From Telopea speciosissima (taxonomy: Eukaryota; Streptophyta; Magnoliopsida; Proteales; Proteaceae): a stretch of 64,000 nt of DNA. Positions 37,228 through 47,600 of the stretch are shown here, in pieces. Each line of letters opens with the position of its first letter. The first letter of the stretch is position 1. Location of the stretch: contig NC_057916.1 of the NCBI RefSeq assembly GCF_018873765.1, positions 26,583,001-26,647,000 on the forward strand, read 5' to 3'. The position numbers and the translations under genes are program-made. A model generated the notes under the pieces. It was given only the letters and a program-made list of their open reading frames with translations. It was not told the DNA's origin and searched no databases.

Positions 37228-37388
37228 GGATCATCTTCAGGGAGCCCAGCACCCAGGGTGTTGTCAGGGGGCATACGGTGGTTGAGTTGTGCCACACACA
37301 TCTCGGTGCATGCTAAGGATGTGTGCAGCACAGCCAATGCCTGGCAGCACCTTGGGCGTGCTGGGCTCCCTGGAGACGAGCTAAATTC
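37228..37388. mobile_element. Hairpin MITE, family 2, copy 2
   Basis: Begins GGATCATCTTCAGGGAGCCC and ends GGGCTCCCTGGAGACGAGC. It matches the copy at 17906-18068 over most of its length and includes the same GCTAAATTCC edge. The ends fold on each other. Confidence 0.7.
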
Positions 37389-37534
37389 CTCTAATGAGGA
37401 GATCACCTAGTGAGCATCTAACGGTTGGGTTGCTTGGGCATGATGACTAGGCACACACCAGGATGCGTGTCAGCCAACCCAACTGTTGGATGCCTCATTG
37501 GGCACTCATTCGGTGATCTCCTCATTGGAGAGGA
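37389..37534. mobile_element. Hairpin MITE, family 5
   Basis: Directly abuts the previous element. CTCTAATGAGGAGATCACC at the left pairs with GGTGATCTCCTCATTGGAGAG at the right, and GGTTGGGTTG with CAACCCAACTG inside. Two unrelated hairpins head to tail suggest a preferred landing site. Confidence 0.65.
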
Positions 37535-38677
37535 TCCAAATCCCTATAAGTGTATTTGGAACTTAACCCCTTCTTTTAATTGTCTCTTGTCTTAGTCTCA
37601 AAATATTTTTAATATAAAAATATAAAAAAGCTTTCAAAAATAAATTGAAAGTGATATATCATTACATCATTATCTCTTGGTTTCATTGTCATGCTCATTT
37701 TTCAAATGCGTGTACAAAAATGACATTATCATCTTCAAAATAATAAACTAGTTTTATGCAGATCATAAACCAGTCAAGTCCTACTACATCAGTAGGTTAT
37801 TTATTCAGAGTGGATATTACTAATATTTGGAGATTTTTAACTAACACATTATCATCCTCATTGAAAAAAATTTCGTATTATACCAAAAGAGAAAAAAAAA
37901 CAAGGTTATAAATTATTCGACACCTTGAGGGGTGTCAATAAGAAAATCCCTTAACGAAATGGTTTAAATTGTTTACTTGTCAAATTTTGTACTTAAATTT
38001 AATTGTATACCCTTTCATTTATTGCCATCCGTCTTCTTGGCAGCCTAAATATTGTCACACACCTTCTTAGTAATCTTAGATTTTTGAGAATTTTATTTTG
38101 CTACTTGACTAACTCCAATTAAGTTGAAAGATATGTGAACTAAAACCATTTTACAACGGACTTTGCCCCTGGTTAATTTCATTTAAAGATTGTGTTTTTT
38201 CAACCATTTTACAACGGGATCAGCCAGGAATTGATATCGACCCTGCCAATATGGATACGAATTGCTCGATCAGACCTATCTGATACCGATTACTAAAACC
38301 ATGCTGAAGAGTGAAGACTTAGGTTGTTAGTCTAAAAGATGTGCTGGTTTGTCACAAACCTATGCATGATACATGAACTCCCTGAAGAAGTCATGGTGAT
38401 TAAACACTCTTCTTCTTAGATGGTCTATACAATGCAATGGATATGTTCTGGACAGTCCAGCCCAGAAAGGAGGCGAATGAGTTCCAAGATTCATGTATAA
38501 AAGTCACCAAGGTTCATGCACCTGCAACCATGGTACATCGATGGCCACTGGGATATTTAATTATGGATTAAAGGCCAGTCCAGAAATCCAAATCCAGCTC
38601 CTGAAATCTCTGAGATTTTATTTCCGCTTTGTTCGGTTGCAAGAGAAATTAAAGGATAAGGAAAATTTCATTTTCAA

Positions 38678-38719
<42 letters not shown>

Positions 38720-38770
38720 TTTATAATATATTATCCCATATGATTATGTCATTAAATTCAAATCATTCCA
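37535..38770. other. Intergenic stretch ending in a long A run
   Basis: No gene is recognised. A run of about 38 A residues lies at 38680-38717, preceded by about 200 bases of non-repetitive DNA. This could be the tail of a retroposed sequence on the plus strand, but no parent gene is recognised and no target duplication was found. Confidence 0.4.
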
Positions 38771-38932
38771 TATATAATATGGGCTGATGTTCTCTGTGCC
38801 GCAGCGCAGTCTACGCCTAGACACATGGGCCTGCCATTCAGGGGGGCAGGGTGATCATTTTGCCCACCTCCATGTGTTTGGCCACAGCTTGCGTCACCGA
38901 CACAGAAAACATTCTCCCATATAATATATATT
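38771..38932. mobile_element. Hairpin MITE, family 6
   Basis: Left end TATAATATGGGCTGATGTTC and right end (reversed) TATTATATGGGAGAATGTTT pair over about 35 bp, including CTCTGTGCCG and its partner. Family relatives may lie at 15250-15420 and 46930-47060. Confidence 0.6.
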
Positions 38933-39766
38933 TAGTTAGGAAAAAGGAACCTAAAAGGCAGCATGGTCCCTGTTCGGCTACTCCAAGAAATGTAGGGTCA
39001 AGAGGGGTGCAAAATGACCTCCCCACCCCATGGAAGGCAAAAATCCCACCCCTATTGATACTTTTGCACACATATTCCCATTGGCTCCCGATGCAGATAT
39101 TAAATAGCTTTCCCGTCAAGTGACACAAAGTAGTATGGATGAGGATTAAAATTTATGGGGTATTAAATAGACCTTGGACTTCAATAGTACATTGTAAAAT
39201 TTGGTATAAATAATGGACACATTAATAATAATACGATACATATTTAATACGCTTTTTGTTTAAAAATTCAAGAACAAATTTATGAGCATATATACAATAT
39301 ATAAAAAAACATGTACATCATTCAATAAAACACAATAATAAGTTAATAACATCTAGAGAGAGACACTGTGCCATTTTTCTCATGCATGATGACATGGAGA
39401 TAAGCCTTTTGTTTTATGATGGACTCTTTTTTTTTTCTTGGTTCAAACCAATAACATATGTATCTTTGATTTATCAAAAAGAGTACAAAAATTTAATGGA
39501 ATCAAATTATAAAAGGGGGAACTTCCCCATGGCGTCAAAATATAATTTTCTTCTCTCGTGTTTTTTTTTTTAAAAAATTTCTCTCTCTCTCTCTTGTTCT
39601 GAATATGTAAGCTTTTCAAGATAGGCATTGATACAACGTGCAGATTTTCCCACACTAGCATAATGGGAAACCTTCTCCCATTAGATTTTCAAAAAAGATA
39701 AAAGAAGGAAGCAAGCGCCACCCTTGTACATATTCCTTTATACGTACATTTCTCACATAATAAATA
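38933..39766. other. Intergenic stretch
   Basis: AT-rich spacer with a short CT microsatellite near 39580. No gene is recognised. Confidence 0.4.
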
Positions 39767-39838
39767 GTGATCCACACCGAATTGAACTCGGGACCTCTCG
39801 CACCCTAAGCGAGAATCATACCACTAGACCAAATGCCC
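39767..39838 (-). pseudogene. tRNA-Pro(AGG)-like pseudogene or SINE head
   Basis: On the minus strand the sequence reads GGGCATTTGGTCTAGTGG, then an anticodon stem-loop TCGC-TTAGGGT-GCGA with anticodon AGG, then GTCCCGAGTTCAATTC. This matches plant proline tRNA up to the T loop, including intact A and B box promoter words. The 3' side of the T stem and the acceptor strand do not match, so it cannot fold into a normal tRNA. It is either a truncated tRNA gene copy or the head of a tRNA-derived SINE. Confidence 0.75.
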
Positions 39839-40524
39839 TTGCTGTTACTAAATAATTTATATTTTTAGAAAAATAAAATAAATTCCGTCAATTCAGCTAC
39901 TAATTTTACCGATGACCATTCACATGGGCTACTTCCATGTGGAATCTTAATGGGGCACTTGGGTGCAAGCTTGGCTCGAAAAATTCTTGGCCCCATTCGA
40001 TCCTTCTTCTGGACATGCTAAGGATGAGAAATCCAAACATGATATAAATAAAAAAATAATCACAATATTCAATATGATAGTTTTTTTTTTGGGTAAACCA
40101 ATATGATAGTTTAAATGAGTAAAAATGGACATAAAAAAGACGAACCCAGTGCACAAAGCTCCCATACACTGAATTACGTCACATAAGACATCTTCCTTGC
40201 ATGGCAAAATGCTCAACTATAGGTGGTAAACAAAAGATTTTGTGGTCTATTATCCCTTTATGCATGTACCTGTTGAATCTTATTAGAACTATATGGATAT
40301 CAATTTCATTCAAAAAAATTAATTGATGGGCTAAGGTTTGAAATGAGTTTAGATATGTTTGTGCTACTAGGAGACTCTCAAGAAAACCTTCATCAATTCG
40401 ATTGTACGTAGACTAATCTGCTTGTTTAATGTATAATTTTTAAATTGGAGTCGAACTACTAGTTGAGCTCTACGATGAGTTTTTCTTTAACCTATGATCA
40501 ATGTATAGAGATTCTAATATCCTA

Positions 40525-40733
40525 GCATAACGATCTGGGCACTGTCTCGAAGAGAGGCTCGGTGAAATAGACATATCTATTAAGATGCAAACTACCTGCA
40601 CCTGGACAGAAAGACCCTATGAAGTTTTACTGTTCCTTGGGATTGGCTTTGGGCCTTTCCTGTACAGCTTAGGTGGAGGGCAAAGAAAACCTCCTTCCGG
40701 GGGGGCCCAAGCCATTAGTGAGATACCATCCTT
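40525..40733 (+). pseudogene. Nuclear plastid DNA insertion: fragment of 23S rRNA
   Basis: About 209 bp reading as plastid 23S rRNA domain V: AACGATCTGGGCACTGTCTC, GGTGAAATAGACAT, CTACCTGCACCTGGACAGAA, AGACCCTATGAAG and CTTCCGGGGGGGCCC, in the right order. Compared with the plastid sequence as I remember it, nearly all differences are C to T or G to A, many at CG sites, the pattern left by decay of methylated cytosines after transfer to the nucleus. It is not functional there. Confidence 0.9.
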
Positions 40734-41521
40734 GACCTACCGACACTGGGCAGGGGTCACACGCACACACACACACATAGGCATGATATGATCCCAAAAC
40801 CTGAACCAAGATGGAACCGATCCACTCATGATCTATTTCATGCTGGACAACTGACCCATCAAATTAAACAAATGGAACTTAATAAGAGAATGGTCTTTTT
40901 ACTCACTACTCTAGCTAATAAGTATAAAATAAGGTGTGGATAGAGAAACCTCAACCACCAAAGCACAAGAGCCTCAGAAGCACCCGACCAGCTCAAAACC
41001 CTAAATCAAAAGGCAATCAATGCCTACTATTCTATATAATATCACACATAATATCACAATGCAATCAATGCCTAATATCTTATATAATACAGCTTTAAAG
41101 GTGGCATGCAACATCATTACCATGAAGACGAGGGGCTCTGCCTGCTCTTCCCCCATGCATTAAGTGGTTCCCACCTTACCTTTTCTTTATTCAAATCTCA
41201 ATAGTAGTGCATTGCAACAGAATGTCTTTTTTTTAAGGCCCGATTTTAGTTTGATTCAGTTGGAATTGATCGAAATTGTCCTGAACCCTAGAAACCCTTC
41301 TTGGTCAGTAGAAATTGGAATCAGATTTGGCAATTCCAATTTAAATCAACGAATTCGATTGATCCATTCCGATTTTTTTGGGTTGGAGTGGAGGTTCTCC
41401 TCACGCCGTAAGGTTTACATTGACACTCTCTCTTCTCAGACAAAATGTGAGCCACTTACCGCTTCTCACCCTCTCATTGGTGCAGTTTTTCACCCTAATA
41501 GCATTTATGGATAACCTCTGC
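40734..41521. other. Intergenic stretch
   Basis: Contains (CA)n near 40760-40778 and a diffuse GATT-rich repeat at 41240-41370. No gene is recognised. Confidence 0.4.
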
Positions 41522-42152
41522 TGTTATGATCATAGATAGATGGTTAATTTGTGTTGGGTTAGTCTGTTAGAGATAGATGGGTTATTAGTATGTTAGAGGT
41601 AGATGCGTATTTTCGTTAGATAGGATTTTATACAATGTAGGGGGATCAGTTGTAAAGGAATCAAGCAATATATGAAAACTCTCTACTCCGTTATAAATAA
41701 AAGTTTATAAAACTGATTCAAGGCTCGAGGGCTTAAAACGGATCCAGATCCTCTACTGTCGAGCTGCCCGGCAGGACCGTGCTGCAAAGACACGACGAGA
41801 TGCACAATGACTGCTTTACCCCTGCCCGAGCGCCTTGCCTAAGTGGGGTTAAGGCAGTCATTGCACCCCTCACCGTGTCTTAGTAGCACGGTCCTGCCGG
41901 CCAGCTCGGCAGTAGAGTATCCAAATTGGCTTAAAACCCCATCAATACTGGCTTATAGGGCAGTGGCCTCCTAGAAAGATAGACGAAGAAGAAAGTTTTC
42001 ATATATTGCTTGATTCCTTTACAATTGATCCCCCTACATTATATAAAGCCCTATCTAACAAAAACACCCATCTACCCCTAACATGCTAATTACCCATCTA
42101 CCCCTAACAAACTAACCCAACACAAATTACCCATCTATCTATAATCATAACA
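41522..42152. mobile_element. Inverted pair of LTR-like arms
   Basis: The left arm (41522 to about 41739) starts TGTTATGATCATAGATAG. The right arm (about 41929-42152) is its reverse complement, ending CTATAATCATAACA. About 170 bp of each arm align well, including TGTAGGGGGATCA and GGAATCAAGCAATATATG. TCTGC and TCTAC flank the ends, a 5 bp duplication with one mismatch. The arms look like one LTR in both orientations. A family 1 MITE sits in the loop. The whole is best read as a rearranged retroelement fossil. Confidence 0.65.
41740..41928. mobile_element. Hairpin MITE, family 1, copy 3
   Basis: 189 bp from GGATCCAGATCCTCTACTG to CAGTAGAGTATCCAAATTG, with long complementary arms through CCGTGCTGC and GCAGTCATTGC words. 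GCTTAAAAC is duplicated at 41731-41739 and 41929-41937 (9 bp). It is nested between the two LTR-like arms. Confidence 0.85.
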
Positions 42153-42270
42153 TCTACTCATTTCCAAAATACCACCAAAAAAAAATTCACCTTTCAAGCA
42201 TTGAGGGGGAGACCTAGTATGGTGGTATTGTTCCAGACTGGAATAGGAAATTCTATCTCACAGTGGAATG

Positions 42271-42460
42271 GGATTCAAATTCTCTATTGCCGAGCTGCCT
42301 GGCAGGACCCTACTGCCAAGACACAGCAAGGCAAGGAATGACTGCCTTACCCCTGCCTGAGTGCCTTGCCCGAGTGGGGGTAAGGCAGTCATTTACCGCC
42401 TTGTTGTGTCTTGGTAGTAGGGTCCTGCCGGGCAATTCGGCAATAGAGGATCCAAATTCC
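42271..42460. mobile_element. Hairpin MITE, family 1, copy 4
   Basis: 190 bp from GGATTCAAATTCTCTATTGC to GCAATAGAGGATCCAAATTC (last C at 42460). The arms pair over about 85 bases, including GGCAGGACCCTACTGCC. The perfect 9 bp target duplication AGTGGAATG lies at 42262-42270 and 42461-42469. This is the best preserved copy and defines the family ends. Confidence 0.9.
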
Positions 42461-42470
42461 AGTGGAATGC

Positions 42471-43027
42471 TTGACAGAGAGATTCAATGCCATGAAATCA
42501 GGTTAGTGGGAAATGGGACTATAGGCTAATATAATCATCCCATCCCATCCAATCCATTCTATGTGTCCGTCCACTTCAATCAAGGTTCTCCCTCTCCCGT
42601 GGTCCACTGAGATATCCAAACAAAAGAACCAGACAGATGGTGGGTACATACTACATACCTGAGGCAGCATGATATACTTGAATACATGATTGGAGGGTCC
42701 CAATATGCCACACCTACCTGGCTGTAGTGAAAGCGTGGTTTTAGGCACTCAGGCAAATATGCATGCAAGCACAGACTTCACCATGGCTACAATGATATCT
42801 GCAAAGAAGTCAACTCACAATGAGAAGAGAGAGAGAGAGAGAAACCCAATTAACATTCCTAATCTTACCAATATTAATTCTTCTGGCATAGGATTCCCAG
42901 ACAGTTTTTTGCTTATAAACATTCCATAATTTTTCAAGCCAGGTTATGATTTCACAAACACATGAATCAGTTAAATATGTTTCCTCTTGCTTGAAAAGCA
43001 CCCACGCCACCCTGAGTTTTTTCAACC
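42471..43027. other. Stretch upstream of the possible peptide gene
   Basis: No gene is recognised. A short GA microsatellite lies at 42824-42842. Confidence 0.4.
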
Positions 43028-43440
43028 ATGCAGAAGCTCCCGGCTAAGATGAGGGGTAGACAAAGCTTAGTACATCTTCTTCTGGCATTCATCCTCCTTG
43101 CAGTTGCAGCTTCAAACTCCCATTTCTCCAATCCTATCACGGTTCAAGCGGTAGAAACAGGCAAGCCACTTTGCTTCTCCCATTACCTACGTTAGTTTAG
43201 TTCACTTTGCCAAAAACTATGATTTCCAAGTGTGTGTGAAACATATACCATGTAACCATGTAACAAAACGGAGCCAATCTCTCAGATTTCTTTTGACTTC
43301 TGACCCGCAGCTTCTAATGAATCTTACCTTATCCAATGGTGATCACAGCTGCATTCAGGCATGGATCTGCAGAGCCCGGATCTCACCCCTCCTCTGGATC
43401 CACTTTGGCTATTTGGGTGAGTCGCAAAAGTTTATTCTGA
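43028..43440 (+). CDS. Possible small secreted peptide gene
   Basis: The ATG at 43028 opens a reading frame with a textbook signal peptide: a basic start (KMRGRQ), then a hydrophobic core LVHLLLAFILLAVAA, then a polar stretch. Unspliced it stops at 43195 (55 residues). A GC-AG intron (donor ACAG/GCAAGC after 43160, acceptor GATCACAG before 43349) would give 74 residues with a Gly/Ser/Pro-rich tail FRHGSAEPGSHPSSG. Family and function are not recognised; plant peptide hormones often have this layout. The splice model is inference, and the locus could be a chance frame. Confidence 0.3.
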
Positions 43441-44622
43441 TTATCACAATTACTCTCCTCTATCTTTCCATTTTAGAAAAATGCATATATCATGTACCTG
43501 AACTCATCCTGTTTGTATGAAAAGGAGAACACCAGAAAAATGACCCAGGGTAGGAAGACCCATAAAGTTCCATCCGGACCCAGCCCAGTTGGAAACCGGC
43601 ATCCACCAACTAGGCCATGAATGGATGAAGTACACTTCTTCTGTCTTGCAAGTAGAAGAGATTGTATTGATGTTCCTGTAGCTGAAGAAGGTGAAGTGTT
43701 TTTAAATTTGGATGACTCTTGATGTCTGAAGTACTCTATTGTAGCAGGGTGAAATTTATATGCAAATTCAGATTCAATAAACATTCAGAAGATAAGTAGT
43801 TCAGTAATATTCATCCATCCAACAATTTGATGTTGAATATCTAACCTACTAGTCATCCAACCAGAAGGGTATATTGGTATAATGCACACTTGGTATGTTT
43901 TACGCTCAATATTTTTGAGGATCTAGAGTAGGTTTCAAGTTTAAATTAAAAGAAGCAGCAAATCAAATTTTAATGAGGTAAAGAACCGTAAAGGAAATTG
44001 CTTTTCTTCTTTCACTGTTAACTTCACCCACAAAAAATCAAAGCAGCTTTTTAGACTACTTGTGTAGACCCAATAGCCATACTTAAAAAGTGGAGTTGAT
44101 TACTCTATAGCATGCCAGTGATCCGCATCCTCAAGGAGGACAATAGATGTTGTAGAGTTTTAAGAATGTAAAGTTCTTTGCATAAATAAGAATTATTTTC
44201 CCTTTCTTCTCCTGAAAAAGTACTAATAGTATCATGTTCTCTACTAAAATTTCATAATTCCCATGGATAAAATACCTCCTAAGAATTTCTCTCCAAATAA
44301 TCACTTCCAAGAATGTCAATTGTCATTATGCATGCCTACACGGCTATACTCACCAACTTGGAGGCTAATTTCATAGGATACATCAGTTTTGGTTTCAGAA
44401 TGATTTTACTGGCAGTGGATGTCATGGCAATTTGAGACAACAAAATTTTCTCATGACATAATGAACTATGATTTTCTTTTCTTTTCCTTTAGACCGATAC
44501 TTGATTTTCATCATTTGCAATAAAATGAATAAGCCAACATAAAAATGGCCATTATATCTATATTAACTAAGATACATTTCTCACCACAAACTACAGGCAA
44601 TGAATGAATATATATAATATGT
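43441..44622. other. Spacer downstream of ALB3
   Basis: The last 100-200 bases next to 44623 are probably the ALB3 3' UTR (minus strand). The rest shows no gene, RNA or repeat I recognise. Confidence 0.4.
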
Positions 44623-47600
44623 TTACACCGTGCGTTTCCGCTTTGATCGCTTGCCTCTCCTTGGCCCAGAATAATCTGGAATCTGTTTGCTACCACTAGA
44701 AGCATATGCCCCTTCAAGGACTTCCTCATCCTGCCAAGGATCATCAATTAGTTTCTGAATCGCAAGATCCGGCAAAAGTCTATTCCAAATTAATAAATCT
44801 GTTGAGAGTCTAGAATGCTGGACTTCCCACATGCAATCCATCAAATTATATTGGAATAAGTTGCCAACTATGAATAGTGATTGGCATGTAGCACTACAAA
44901 AGGGATTTGGTCTTCCTTTTCATCTTTTTTTTTTTTTAATTATTTGTGAGGGGGTGTCATATCATGCCTCTAGTTCAGATCTGTATAATGCTTAGAACTA
45001 AGGATGGAACACCAATATCACAAGGCCAGTCGCAGCCAATTGTATCTTGATGACCATAAATTCAGGAAAAAAGAAGGATTAAAAAAAAAAAGTTAGCCTA
45101 GGTAGTGGAGCCGACTGTCCAATACCTACTGCTTCACTGCTTCACAGCCAAGCGATTGGATCGTGTTCATGTAACCACATGACCATTTTATGGATGGTGT
45201 TTCTTTATGCCACAATGTCAGGATCCAGAACTGCAGAAGATGCATGATATCAAAGGTAGAAAAATCAGACAAGAAGCAGGGAACAGAAGAGACTACTTTT
45301 GGAGGGCTATCTAAAAGATGCTTTCCTTCAAGAGTTCCAAGCCACCACAGTATACTAATCTAAGGTGAACATAAAGACGTGGCAATAAAATTTGTGCACT
45401 TGCAAACCAGAATGCAGGGAATTCAGGAATCAACATATTTCATAGAATGTGTGCAGCTGAGAAGGACTATTGAGATGGCTGTGTAACAAAAGGAAGCAAA
45501 GAGCATCTGAGAAAGCTAGGTACGCCCCCCCCAATAGGTGAGAAAACAAAGGAGAAATGGACTTAGAAGGTTTGTCAAGTGCAGACAGGATAAATGATGG
45601 TACACCTAAGAAGTGCTTTGGGACAAGTTGAACGCCCCAAAAAAGTATGTGTTGTGGACTGGGGACCAAGAATTTAAGAAAGGACTTGAAGATAATCTTA
45701 GAGAGGGATGGCAGTGATTAGAATTGGGCCATGACGATAATGCCAAAAATCAAAAGGTACATGAAAACAGAAATGGAAATAGTTGGGCCCTAGCACTTTA
45801 AACATGGACAGAAGATTGGAACCTTCCTTGGGATACCTGCAATGCTACAAGTCACCTGATCAGCTGGTCAAAAAAATGATAATTTTGGTGCTCCAATATT
45901 TTTTGGTCAGAAAAATGGAGCGGGTTGCTTTGTTAGGGGGTTGGCAACTGTACAAATCTTAAAGCTTACAACCATATGGAGTTTTTTTTTCTTTTTCTTG
46001 GGGATCTGGAGGTGTCCGGCCTTTGGCTGACTAATTCCCCCAGGGCTCATGCACGATCGTGCAACATACACGAACCGGGAGATACTGGGCCCCCCATGTT
46101 CACCAGGGAGTTTCCTCTCAGGCAGGTGGCCCCAAGGAGGGAGGCGGAGTCGAACTCAGGACCTTCAGCTTCCTTAGGCCTCGTCCCTTGCCAACTGCGC
46201 TGCCCCTTGGGGTTCATATGATGGAGTTTTAAGGCCTAGTCTTAGGAGTTTTCTTCTGGAGGAACATAATATGGTAGGTCACTAGGTCCCCTATATATCA
46301 TTTCAATGCAAAGGCGGTGATTGACAGCTTGATCTTGTCCAGTTCTAATCCAAAGTGTTCTCCATACACAGTTTACAGAAACACCAAACTACTTGGACAA
46401 GACATAGGCATCAAATAATGACTTCACATTAAGAGTTCAAACGTACCTTATCCTTAATCTCTTCATCAGACTCGTCCCCAGAATCCGATGTAGAAGCGAG
46501 AGTCTGAACTTCTTCTGCCGGAAGAGCTTTGTTTAGTTTTTTCTTCCTCTCTTCTTCTTTGAGTTGCCTGAATCTGTTTGTTGTATTAGTGTTTGAAGGA
46601 ATAAATCAGATGAGAGACTAAAAATAATGAGAAATGTAAGACCCACCTATAACCAGTCCCTGCTAGCAGAGAAGTCACACGTTTTGCACGACCTGCAGTA
46701 ATGATGTCACTTGCATTATCACTCACAACTGGTTTTGCACCACCTAAGTTCCGTAACCAAACTTGTTGTGCTGTACTGAGGACATTGTTTGTAAACCTAA
46801 CAAAACCAAAGGGAATAACACAGTTTGAAACAACAGAAGATACAGGTATGCAGAACAAAAGCTAGATGATGGAGTGTGTTCTGTTTCTCCATTGGGTCTT
46901 ATTCATCACAAATAAAAATAATAAAGGGAAAGAGCACGCGGTGCGTGGACCCGGCGCCCAGACACAGGGATTCGCCTTTCCATGGTGCCCGGCAGTCATT
47001 TCGCGAGGCCCTGTGTATGGGCGCAGGGGTCGTGCGCTGCACACGATCAGGTAGCGTTCTTTCTCTCAAGAATCAAGTTATAATATCAGGTTTCTTTTGG
47101 ATGATTACTAAACACCATTGCAGATTTATTGACTAAATTAGTGACTTCAGGAAAATAGTGAAGCATCATTAAGGAGGTTTTACAAAATATCCCTGGTATG
47201 AATTCTATAGAGACCAATACTTTCTACTGTCAACTCTCAGATAAATGAGAACATGAATGTACAGTAGATGGTGTGGCTGCATCAGCAACATAATACTGAC
47301 ATGTCGGTGGTTTCTGCCAAGGTTCATTCAAGGAGAGATGACCATAGAAATTATTTCTACATCGCTCATCAGATTTCAGCTCACTAGAAAAGCGTAAATG
47401 AGACGATGAAGTTATATCATAAGAAATGATATGCCTGAAGTGTGTGATGTGGATGCAAACATATGTATGAAGTTAATAGATGTTATGGCAACGTTTCGGT
47501 ATATGAGCTTCACAAACACCAAACAAAATAATAGCTAATCAGACACCAACCAGTAGATTGACAATCCCGATGGGACAGACAAGGAAAAGTAACCAATCAT

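Noticed and set aside
46950-47054. Overlapping short frames on both strands in an ALB3 intron
   Set aside because: Both strands are open because the segment is a GC-rich hairpin repeat; no protein similarity.
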